Source of the DNA: Fistulifera solaris
Lineage: Eukaryota > Bacillariophyta > Bacillariophyceae > Naviculales > Stauroneidaceae
Assembly (NCBI GenBank): GCA_030295235.1
Contig: AP026133.1
Location: 124,001 to 188,000 of the forward strand
Reading direction: 5' to 3'
Length of the DNA: 64,000 bases
Position 1 is the stretch's first letter, and each line of letters starts with the position of its first letter. The notes beneath the pieces were generated by a model. It had not been told where the DNA came from. It saw nothing but the letters and a program-made list of their open reading frames with translations, and made no database searches. The translations under genes were made by a program, and so were the position numbers. This document shows, one piece after another, positions 53,430 through 61,444 of the stretch.

Positions 53430-54160
53430 GCCGTGGTCATCTTAGCCTGCAGGCATTCGTCTCCAAGTTGATCGTATTGGGGAAAACAAAGAAAATATCA
53501 GAAAAACAAGAACTAGGACGTCGCATGACAAGATCTGATCCGGCGATTACGTGTGAGAGACAAAGATTATTGATGGGAATCGCGCAAGATCCTAGAGTCG
53601 GTATTTCGATGTTGTCGATCACGCGACCACCGGGTGCGTTTCGATGAAGGTATTTGTCAGCTCGAGAACGAAAAACATTTGAAATTACTTACGCGGCTGA
53701 TACTTACAATTGATGGAGGAGTGTTTCAGCGAGAAACAAATTGCTAATTTTCGGCTTCGCAATTGCGCTAGCCGTCAATGCTCGCAAAGGCGTGTGATCG
53801 GAGAGTCCTCCGCGTGTACAGTTGCCAATATCGTGTAATCGAACCGTCTCGACGATGTGCTGCTTTAATCTCTAGAGCTTTATATAGCCATTCGACACGC
53901 GGCAGGCGTTGGGGTATTCGACATAAGTCTTTTTTCGTTAGCGCCCATCCCTCGAGTCGAAGGTTGAATGCTGGATGACGTGCTTGTCCGTCTTGAGACC
54001 ACTTGATATCTCGTCAATGACCTTGTTAATGGTAAATGATTGTTCCATCCACGGCACGAATGTCATTACTCTTCAAACCATACAATCCTGCCGTGCACTT
54101 CATTCTGTACCAAATTACTTGAATCGACTAGATGAAGCGCTCCCCGTTGTGATTTGATGG
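53430..54160 (-). pseudogene. Minus-strand coding relic of unknown family
   Basis: On the minus strand several frames give clearly coding sequence. From about 54105: MKCTAGLYGLKSNDIRAVDG. After stops: RDIKWSQDGQARHPAFNLRL, EGWALTKKDLCRIPQRLPRV and EWLYKALEIKAAHRRDGSIT (about 54010-53830), then in another frame TASAIAKPKISNLFLAETLL (about 53770-53710), a possible intron donor (TTGTAAGTATC), and RADKYLHRNAPGGRVIDNIE to VMRRPSSCFSDIFFVFPNTI (about 53660-53450). Stops and frame changes separate the parts. I do not recognise the protein. It is a degraded multi-exon gene or a badly sequenced one. Confidence 0.4.
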
Positions 54161-54732
54161 GCAAGGAAACCATCGCTAACTGAAGACGGAGTACGCAATT
54201 TTCATAACAACTTAAGAAATGGCCGTATGGAGGTACGAGTTTTAGTTGAAAGTATGGCTTTGATACCACGGCGTATTACCTTTTCTTATCTTGTTCTACT
54301 TCGCAATTTGCACCAACATTGGCTTTCCGACCTCTCCAAGGCACGGCAATAACATGTCCAGATCAACTTGCTCGTTGTCCAAGCTCAACATCGATTAGTT
54401 CATACTCATCATCACTGTCCAAATCGTAGCCAGGAATGAACGGAACGGTGTTCCCCGCCGCCGTGTCGGAACGGTCAAGTGAACCATCCTATTCAAAAGA
54501 CGATACTTTCCTCGAGGACCTCGTTTCAACTTCTTTTCTCGCCATTGTACACGATCAGGCCCTATTGTAGCGGAGCGAGACTACCAGCAAATTGAATTTC
54601 ATGATTTAAAGTTTCATGCTTTCTCCGGATGACCTATCATTCAAATGGGCCAAGTTCTGAGTCAATTTACCGTACTGCGGGAAAACGAGTCACTAGTTAT
54701 TGAATTATAGTCGTCATTGCGTCTCGGATGCG
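54161..54732. other. Intergenic with a small interrupted ORF
   Basis: A minus-strand stretch at 54363-54545 starts with ATG and reads MARKEVETRSSRKVSSFE, one stop, then NTVPFIPGYDLDSDDEYELI. It has coding character but is too short to assign. Otherwise nothing is supported. Confidence 0.35.
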
Positions 54733-55608
54733 TCATGCAGTTTCTCCGTGTTCCATTTTAGCGTCAACTGCTGACTGCTTCAAAGCGACCAAGGAATAAA
54801 TTTGAACACTCCCAAAATTCAAATGCCTGATTTCGTCTAACCGAAAGGCTTTCTCTCCTGCACACGCGAGCGATTCCAAAATGTGACCGAATTCTTTCGG
54901 CGACGGAAATTGTTGAATGGAATTTTGTAAATGCCAATATTCACGTGGAGCCCCCGACAAAATTGCGCCAACGGTGGGTACGGCATTGCGAATGAACCAA
55001 CGGGCCATCTGTCCCATAATGCCGAATGAATCATCCGGTTCGGAAAATTCCAGAATACAAAAGCGGGCCTGGTCTTTGAGGACTTGATGGATTTCACACA
55101 ATGCTTTGTTGCGATCCGGGACATTGCGAATACCAAAAGCCATGGTGGCCCCATCAAAATGATTCGGACCAAACAGCTTAGCAAATTGTTGTGCATCGGC
55201 TTGTTGCAAGTGAATGTGGTCGGTATGCGCCGTTTTGGTTCGTCCGACGTCTAACATATTGTTGCTGGGATCTAAGCCGACAATTTGAGCCTGAGGCATT
55301 TGTTTATGCAGAAGAAGAGCGACATCGGCCGTACCCGTGGCCATGTCGAGCAAGCGAGCATCGGGCTGGACCGACGACTCTATAATTTCGACCATGACCT
55401 GACGCCACCGTACATCCATTCCGACAGCCAATACACGATTAATGAAATCATAGCGTGTCGCAATTAAATCAAACATGAAGCCGCTTCCGAAATCAGAGGA
55501 TGGCGGCGGTACGCCGGCAAAAAGGACGTATTGATAAACTCCGATGGACAGTAGAAGAGGCAGCGCCAACCACCAGCAGATCCGGCTCGGAGAACTCTTT
55601 GAGACCAT
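54733..55608 (-). CDS. UbiE/COQ5/MenG-type quinone methyltransferase
   Basis: SAM-dependent C-methyltransferase of quinone synthesis (ubiquinone, or phylloquinone if plastidic). 291 aa, ATG at 55608. An N-terminal hydrophobic anchor (WWLALPLLLSIGVYQYVLFA) is followed by MFDLIATRYDFINRVLAVGM (the family's first signature), motif I RLLDMATGTADVALLL (about residues 85-100), the acidic SAM contact in IVGLDPSNNMLDVG, and the second signature MAFGIRNVPDRNKAL (about 156-170). Length and both signatures match the family. The membrane anchor and lack of an ASAF motif leave mitochondrion or plastid open. Confidence 0.9.
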   Translation of the reverse strand: MVSKSSPSRICWWLALPLLLSIGVYQYVLFAGVPPPSSDFGSGFMFDLIATRYDFINRVLAVGMDVRWRQVMVEIIESSVQPDARLLDMATGTADVALLLHKQMPQAQIVGLDPSNNMLDVGRTKTAHTDHIHLQQADAQQFAKLFGPNHFDGATMAFGIRNVPDRNKALCEIHQVLKDQARFCILEFSEPDDSFGIMGQMARWFIRNAVPTVGAILSGAPREYWHLQNSIQQFPSPKEFGHILESLACAGEKAFRLDEIRHLNFGSVQIYSLVALKQSAVDAKMEHGETA

Positions 55609-55986
55609 GGCGGTAATTCAATGGATCCAACGTTGACTTTTTTTGCTTTTGAAAATACTATAAAGCCTGTCCTTGTTCAGGCGGGACGTTTTTACTTTCA
55701 AAGGCAAAAGACGACTCTCAATAATTCATCGATCATCAACATCAACATCAACTTTTCCCAGTGTGTCGGCCGCCGCGTACTTCGACCGACGCTGCTGACG
55801 CAGGAAGAACGACGATTCGGTACCGATACGACTTCGAGCAATAGCTTGCCGAACATTCGATTGTCTTCTTGAAGTCGAAAACGAAAGAAACGCAATCGAC
55901 GTTCTACGAAACAATGAGGGTAAAATGGCTGTTCTCTCCTATTTTCTTTTGCATCATAAAACTACACGACAAACTGAACAAAGAGC
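55609..55986. other. Divergent promoter region
   Basis: 378 bp between the methyltransferase and the first LEA-like gene. An ATCAACATCAACATCAAC trinucleotide run lies at about 55735-55752. No gene supported. Confidence 0.4.
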
Positions 55987-56532
55987 ATGATTGACCAAGC
56001 AAAAGACAAGATCGAGGCCTACGCTCAAACGGCGGGTCAGAAGGCGGATGAAGTCACCGACGCGGTATGTGAGAACGAAAAAGTTCAGGCGGCCAGTCAA
56101 AAGGTGCGAGAAGTGGTGGAAGCGGTAGCACAGAATCCTACTGTACAAGCCGCGGGTCAGAAAGTCCAACATGCGGCCGAAACCGTGGCCAAGAGTGATT
56201 TCATTCAGCGTGCTGCTGACAATGAATTGATTCAAGCTGCTAGTCGCAAAGTGCAGGAAGCAGCGCAAGCAATTACCGAAAACGAATTGGTGAAAACGAC
56301 AGCTCAGAATATTCAAGACAAAGCGAATAAACTCGGTGGAATTGCGGAGAATGAAGAGGAATATAAGGAATTATTTGAGAAAACTAACTTGGTCCCGACC
56401 GAAAAGAAAAAAGAGCTTGGTGCTATCAATTTACAAGGTGACCCTAAAGTGGTAACAGGAGAAACGCAACCCGAAACTAATAAGGATTTAGAAAAGGAGA
56501 TCATGAAAATGAAGGATATGACGAAGGGATGA
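55987..56532 (+). CDS. LEA-like amphipathic repeat protein
   Basis: 181 aa, intact, no signal peptide. The first 120 residues repeat a 15- to 22-residue amphipathic unit with the pattern Q-A-A-x-x-K-V-x-x-x-A-x-x-V/I-A-x-N/S: KVQAASQKVREVVEAVAQNP, VQAAGQKVQHAAETVAKS, IQAASRKVQEAAQAITEN. This is the alanine- and lysine-rich helix style of LEA group 3 and of other desiccation-type proteins. The C-terminal part is acidic and polar. It is the first of three LEA-like genes in the same orientation; its unit differs from that of the other two. Confidence 0.6.
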   Translation: MIDQAKDKIEAYAQTAGQKADEVTDAVCENEKVQAASQKVREVVEAVAQNPTVQAAGQKVQHAAETVAKSDFIQRAADNELIQAASRKVQEAAQAITENELVKTTAQNIQDKANKLGGIAENEEEYKELFEKTNLVPTEKKKELGAINLQGDPKVVTGETQPETNKDLEKEIMKMKDMTKG

Positions 56533-56926
56533 CGTAGATCGATTCTTTAGTTACTTTTAAATAGAAACAATCATTTATACTTTCATCGTCAAAAGATTGA
56601 TTTCACGTAGGGACCGAGTACTACATTACGTCTCTGCTCATAGACCACATCATGGAAGAAATCTGACCCAATGATTTGCATAGTCTATAGCCGAACTAAA
56701 TCACTCGTCGAGATGGAATAGGTCGTCGAGAGGGAATAGATGAGTCGGCAGGAAAAGATGTGTGTCTTTTGCCATCCAAGATTTTCTGACACGACTCATT
56801 TGCGAACCCCAACACACCGAACGACTATAAAAACCTTTCGTCCCTCAGCAATATCATCTCATAAAACGTTGTTTCGAGAGGCTTCCATACATTTGTAGAA
56901 TTAGAAACATTAAAATTAACCTCACC
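56533..56926 (+). promoter_or_regulatory. Intergenic and promoter of the second LEA-like gene
   Basis: Upstream of 56927. Contains GTCGAGATGGAATAGGTCGTC-like duplicated units (about 56707-56740, two diverged copies of TCGTCGAGA-GGAATAG) and a TATA-like box (56826-56833). Confidence 0.4.
56826..56833 (+). promoter_or_regulatory. TATA-like box
   Basis: TATAAAAA, 94 bp before the ATG at 56927 and followed by a pyrimidine-rich stretch (CCTTTCGTCCCTC). Inference from position only. Confidence 0.4.
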
Positions 56927-57343
56927 ATGGCACGACCTGATGAAGATACGACGACTAACAAACCAAGCATGGTGGACAAAGTCAAAAACAAGGTTCACGA
57001 CATGTTCAGCGGCGATAGCAAAGGAAACAGTGGATCAACGCAAGGTCAGCCGAACATGATGGATCAAGTCAAAGAAAAGGTTCAACATGTCATGGGCGGA
57101 GAAGATCGACAAGACCATGGGCACACTGGCACGACCATAGCATCGACGCAGGAGAAGTTGTCGACTGGCGCCGGCGCCACCCCATACGACAAGAATGATC
57201 CTGTGAAAAGCTCTAAAACAGGCACGAAAGTCGGCGAGCGAAGCAATAGACGACGGAATTACATATACATAATTACACTGTTAAACGCATTGCCTATCTT
57301 TCAATGCAGCGCGCTCACACAATTATCCGGACATGCGGGCTAG
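56927..57343 (+). CDS. Short LEA-like protein, paralog of 59230-60624
   Basis: 138 codons. The N-terminus MARPDEDTTTNKPSMVDKVK parallels MARPDQDKPKPSIVDQVRE of the gene at 59230, and both continue with the unit (M/I)VDxV(K/R)xxVxHxFxG. A second unit here is NMMDQVKEKVQHVMGGEDR. The protein is hydrophilic, Lys/Asp/Gly-rich and lacks the long 11-mer array of its paralog. The last 35 residues (from about RRRNYIYIITLL) turn hydrophobic and unlike the rest, so a frame slip near 57235 is possible and the native end uncertain. The start has good context (CACCATGGCA). Confidence 0.65.
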   Translation: MARPDEDTTTNKPSMVDKVKNKVHDMFSGDSKGNSGSTQGQPNMMDQVKEKVQHVMGGEDRQDHGHTGTTIASTQEKLSTGAGATPYDKNDPVKSSKTGTKVGERSNRRRNYIYIITLLNALPIFQCSALTQLSGHAG

Positions 57344-57710
57344 TTGCTCATGTGTGGAACTATCGTTAGCATGTTTTTCCAGTGTACTTGGCTACGTACC
57401 TCTGCTTGCAACTAATACTTAAGCACCGTTGAGAAAACATGTCAGTAGTTCTCCGCTGCAATCTCTACTAGTGCAATTTCACAAAAGCACGTTATAACCT
57501 TGTCTCTCTTGCCAACAACACTTCGTTTTCATCAGTAAAGGTATCTGGATGATTGGTAAGTGACGGCGAAAGAGCTCCGCGTTTGTCGGGTGATTTTGCC
57601 ACAATCTTCGCAGGGTCTAAATTTTTAATTGTCGCACCGGTGGTGACCCGTCGTGTTTGAAATTAACTTCAACATTTCGTAGAAGGTTCTAGAGAGAGAC
57701 GGAACCGGCG
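57344..57710. other. Intergenic
   Basis: 3' flank of the short LEA-like gene. No feature seen before MITE copy 5. Confidence 0.4.
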
Positions 57711-57780
57711 TTAAAATTCTGCCTCGTCGTGGCCGCTACGTAGAATCTTGTAATGGGAGGCAGAATTTTAACGTTCTTCC
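57711..57780 (+). repeat. Palindromic MITE, copy 5
   Basis: 70 bp: GGAACCGGCGTTAAAATTC, CTGCCTC, core GTCGTGGCCGCTACGTAGAA, then GAGGCAGAATTTTAACGTTC and TTCC. Same orientation as copies 2-4, with about five substitutions. It sits 51 bp left of the larger inverted-repeat element. Confidence 0.8.
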
Positions 57781-57831
57781 ACGGAAGACATGGCGCAGTG
57801 CACGATCGAGCCAGAAGCCCCCCCCAACCAA

Positions 57832-58916
57832 GGGCCTGTACTAACGGCAGGGTTTTGAGCCTGGGATCCCAGGTTTTATGGCCTCCAACCGGCACTCAAC
57901 AGGCTTAATGTTACATGGGATCCTCGATTAGTGTTAACGGCATTTTGGAGAGTTGGGAGTTGGGACGAGGGACGAGGGACAAAGAAATGCCGATGGGTGA
58001 AAGGCAGACGAAGACTACGGTTTATTGCCAATTTGATTTGACCAAGTTTTGCATGCTATGAAAACGTTTAAATTCAAGTGAATACATAATTCAATAGAAT
58101 GTGATAAGAATCATCGGCCGGAGAAAAAATCGTGTGGATTGGAGCAGTTGTGGAGGAGATATGGCGTTTCGAAGTTCGATGCACAAAAGTTGGCCGCTGG
58201 ATACAATAAGAATAGCCAGCATTGATAAGTTAACAACTCTTCTAGTACATTGATAAAACTATTTTTTATATATCTTGTTGAGAGAAGAAAAGCGTGAAGA
58301 AAACTCCGATTAGGACTTATTTCAGAGCCTCTGCAGTCGCTCAAAATTTCTACAAACTTGCAGCATCCAATTATTTCATCGAATCAATCGTAGAACAAGT
58401 GAAAAAAGTATGTGAAAACACAACATTTAAATCATACAATATATTGCCAATTTGTAGCTGTATAGCCTCATCTGACTTGAACCTCATCTGACTTGAACTT
58501 AAGCACTTTCCACCGACGCGTCATTTTTTCTTAGCCCCTCTGAATCACTGTTATTTGCTCCGGCCTCGACATCTTTTTGCTGCGCGCCTTCTGTAAGAAC
58601 TCTTCATTATCAACCAAAGATCATTATAACCAAAGCTCTCTAAAATTTAACAAGAGGATTAAAAAGAACTTTAATAGATGATGTTTGGTGTAATAAAAAA
58701 ATGTGTCGAGAGAACAGGCAGTCGGCGGTCCCAGCCGATCCCAGCCGATCCCAGCTAACTTGGGATGCCCAGAAAAAAAGGGAACCAAAAAAAAACCTGG
58801 GCAAGCCCAGATTTTTTTGGCCTGTTGGGACCGACCGTCTGTCGTGTCATCGTAAAGCCTGTTAGGCCATAAAACCTGGGATCCCATGCTCAAAACCCTG
58901 CCGTTAGTACAGGCCC
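57832..58916. mobile_element. 1.1-kb non-autonomous DNA transposon with long terminal inverted repeats
   Basis: The left end GGGCCTGTACTAACGGCAGG continues TTTTGAGCCTGGGATCCCAG, GTTTTATGGCCT. The right end (58865-58916) is its reverse complement with one mismatch over about 53 bp, and both ends continue into AACAGGCTT. A 3-bp repeat CAA flanks both sides (57829-57831 and 58917-58919), as expected for target duplication. The interior has no transposase-like ORF; it contains a short tandem CCCAGCCGAT repeat (about 58732-58755) and poly-A/T runs. It lies between two LEA-like paralogs. The superfamily is undecided. Confidence 0.75.
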
Positions 58917-59229
58917 CAAGATACCGGTACGAAACTATTGAAAAGCACTTGCGCAGTTGCAACAAACGGACCCAAAGCGGTGCAGAAGAAACACGATTCG
59001 TATTGCCTAAGTGATCCATACATCACCGAGAAAAACAGAATCCAGCGAAATTCCACGAAATCGAAACACCACGAAAAGAGAACCATCTTTTTGATTCCAC
59101 ACGGGTTGATTGTTGAGAACTGCAAAAATGATCCCATTTCCCTCCTTTCCTACACTCTCACAATATTGGATAGCATCCAGATACCATAACAAACCGTAAC
59201 AGAAACCAGGTAACAAACAAACCTTAAAA
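58917..59229 (+). promoter_or_regulatory. Upstream region of the long LEA-like gene
   Basis: 310 bp between the transposon and the ATG at 59230. It holds the CAA duplication and presumably the remaining promoter. No TATA box seen. Confidence 0.35.
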
Positions 59230-60624
59230 ATGGCGCGACCTGATCAAGATAAACCGAAACCGAGCATTGTCGACCAAGTCCGGGAAACAGTTTCGCATGT
59301 ATTTGGCGGAGATAACCAAGGCGATAAAACCGTAACGGAAAGGACGGATGAAACCAAGGGAATGATGCAAGACAAAATGTCATCGGGCAACACCAACGAG
59401 AAAACGATTGGCGACGCTACACGCGAAAAGTACGAAGAGCTGATGCAGAACGTTCAGAGCACCTTGTCCGGCAACACCAACAAGGATCTTGGTGACAAGA
59501 CGGCGGACAAGTACCACGAGGGAAAGGGTGCGATTAAAGATACGTTCTCGTCCGGGGACAACAAGGATTTCGGCGACAAAGTTGCGGACAAGTACCACGA
59601 AGGCAAGGGAGCCGTTCAGGATATGGGTGATCAGGCCGCGGACAAGTACCAGCAAGGGAAAGAGTCCGTTCAGGAAACATACCAGCAAGGGAAAGACAAA
59701 TTCTCTGGTGAGCAAGACCTCGGCGACAAGGCCGCTGACAAGTACCACCAGGGCAAAGGCTTCATCAAAGATACCTTACTCTCTGACGAAGGCAAGGATC
59801 TAGGTGACCGCACCGCCGACGCGTACCACGGCACCAAGGGTATGGCTCAAGCCGCGGGTGACAAGATCATCGGTGTCAAGGACTCGATCCAGGACAAGTT
59901 GCATCAGGGCATCGAAACCGTCCAAGACAAGCTGCACCAAAGCAAAGAGACCATTGTTGACAAGTACCAGCAGAGTAAAGAAGCTGCCGAGCAGAAGTAT
60001 GAGCAGAGCAAGCAAGCTGCTCAAGAAACCTACAAGCAGGGAAAGGAAAAGGCTATGGAAGGCAAGGACATGGCTCAGGACAAGTTGCAGCAGGGGAAAG
60101 AAATGGCCCAAGACAAGATGCAGCAGGGCAAAGAAATAGCTCAAGACAAGTGGCAGCAAGGCAAGGACATGGCGCAACAAGGAAAAGAGACTGCTCAGGA
60201 TAAGATGCAGCAGGGAAAGGAAGCGACCCAGGATACATGGCAGCAGGGGAAGGACCTGGCGCAACAAGGAAAAGAAACTGCCCAGGACAAGATGCAGCAA
60301 GGCAAGGAAACGGTGCAGGACAAGTATCAACAAGGAAAAGAGACTACCAAGGAAAAAATGTCTTCCATGGGCGATAAAGCCAAGGATACGTACCAGCAGG
60401 GCAAAGAAACGGCCCAAGACAAGCTTTCGTCTCCTTCCGGTGGATCCAGCGGCAGTCAGGACAAAGTCCCCGAGACCAGTGGCGTGACCGTCAAGATCAT
60501 TGCCAATGACGACAAGAATTTAGGTGACCAGGCCGGTGCGAAATTCAATGAACTGAAAGGCAAAACCCATGCCGAGGACAAATTCTCTACTTACAAGGGA
60601 AACAACCCCGACAAGAAGTATTAA
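59230..60624 (+). CDS. LEA group 3-like protein with 11-mer array
   Basis: 464 aa, intact. After the shared N-terminal MARPDQDKPKPSIVDQVRE come five units with LGDKTADKYHEGKG spaced by about 30-40 residues (for example DLGDKTADKYHEGKGAIKDT, DFGDKVADKYHEGKGAVQD). A long array of 11-residue units follows with consensus A-Q-D-K-M/L-Q-Q-G-K-E/D-x (about residues 215-400), then the C-terminal KNLGDQAGAKFNELKGKTHA. Such 11-mers define LEA_4/group 3 proteins: disordered in water, helical when dried, membrane- and protein-protecting. No signal or plastid presequence, so cytosolic. The DNA repeat has the same register, hence long antisense ORFs opposite to it. A role in osmotic, cold or drying stress is inferred from the family. 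Confidence 0.85.
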   Translation: MARPDQDKPKPSIVDQVRETVSHVFGGDNQGDKTVTERTDETKGMMQDKMSSGNTNEKTIGDATREKYEELMQNVQSTLSGNTNKDLGDKTADKYHEGKGAIKDTFSSGDNKDFGDKVADKYHEGKGAVQDMGDQAADKYQQGKESVQETYQQGKDKFSGEQDLGDKAADKYHQGKGFIKDTLLSDEGKDLGDRTADAYHGTKGMAQAAGDKIIGVKDSIQDKLHQGIETVQDKLHQSKETIVDKYQQSKEAAEQKYEQSKQAAQETYKQGKEKAMEGKDMAQDKLQQGKEMAQDKMQQGKEIAQDKWQQGKDMAQQGKETAQDKMQQGKEATQDTWQQGKDLAQQGKETAQDKMQQGKETVQDKYQQGKETTKEKMSSMGDKAKDTYQQGKETAQDKLSSPSGGSSGSQDKVPETSGVTVKIIANDDKNLGDQAGAKFNELKGKTHAEDKFSTYKGNNPDKKY

Positions 60625-61444
60625 ACGTCTTCTGCATTTTATTGATAGAGCCTCTGAAGATTTGTCTGTCGTCAAAAGGATAAGGAACGAGGCGGGTGGC
60701 CAGTGCCATTAAGCACAGACAAAATGAAAACAGCCGGTTAATAAAAATGCATATTTGTACATGAACATGGTTTACATTTGTAGCGCAATAAATACTTACC
60801 ATTTGATCGCGAAAACGATAAACGCGGCCTTTGTTTGTCTCACGAGCGAGTGCTTCGGCTACCACACCATAAAAACATTTATCAGCCTAAAGCATCTCTT
60901 GCTCAAGGAAGAACAAGGTATTTGTGAATGCATGGCAATTCTTTTCATGCTTCTGCATCCATTCATCTCATGGTCGAACAGAAAAATTGCTCCAGTCTTT
61001 GGCCGCCAAGTTTCATCTTGCGGCCGCCGCGTCTCTGTGTCGCTGTCGCCCTGTGTGTATTGTGTATGCGAAGTAGTCGTGAGTCACGAGTCGCGAGCAT
61101 TACGGAGTACTCCGCATTAGGGAGTATTTAATAAATGTCAGTACCGTCACGACGTGTAACTTGTTTTCTGAACCTAAAAGACGGCCTTTCGTTCGCTCGT
61201 CGCTCGTGCCCGGTCGCACACACACAACGTTTTTTGATTTGTGATGTTTCTTTTTGATTGCGGATTTTGCGACTGACATTTTATTGTGAGTTTGTACGCG
61301 ATAACTCGTTTACTTTTATCTGAGACCCGAACCTTTTCTTGTTTCATCCTAAAGAAATCAGGAGCTTTCGTGTAAACCGCAAGCGATAGGGATCTTATTA
61401 TCGACAGCACTTTCGGTCTTTTTCAATCTTTCAAGAACGAGGGC
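60625..61444. other. Intergenic
   Basis: 820 bp holding the 3' flank of the LEA-like gene and the promoter of the DHH gene. A palindromic GCATTACGGAGTACTCCGC run lies at about 61099-61117. No gene seen. Confidence 0.4.

Noticed and set aside
59800-60417. 205-codon minus-strand ORF of Leu/Val-rich sequence
   Set aside because: Antisense of the LEA 11-mer array; hydrophobic content results from the complement of Lys/Gln codons.
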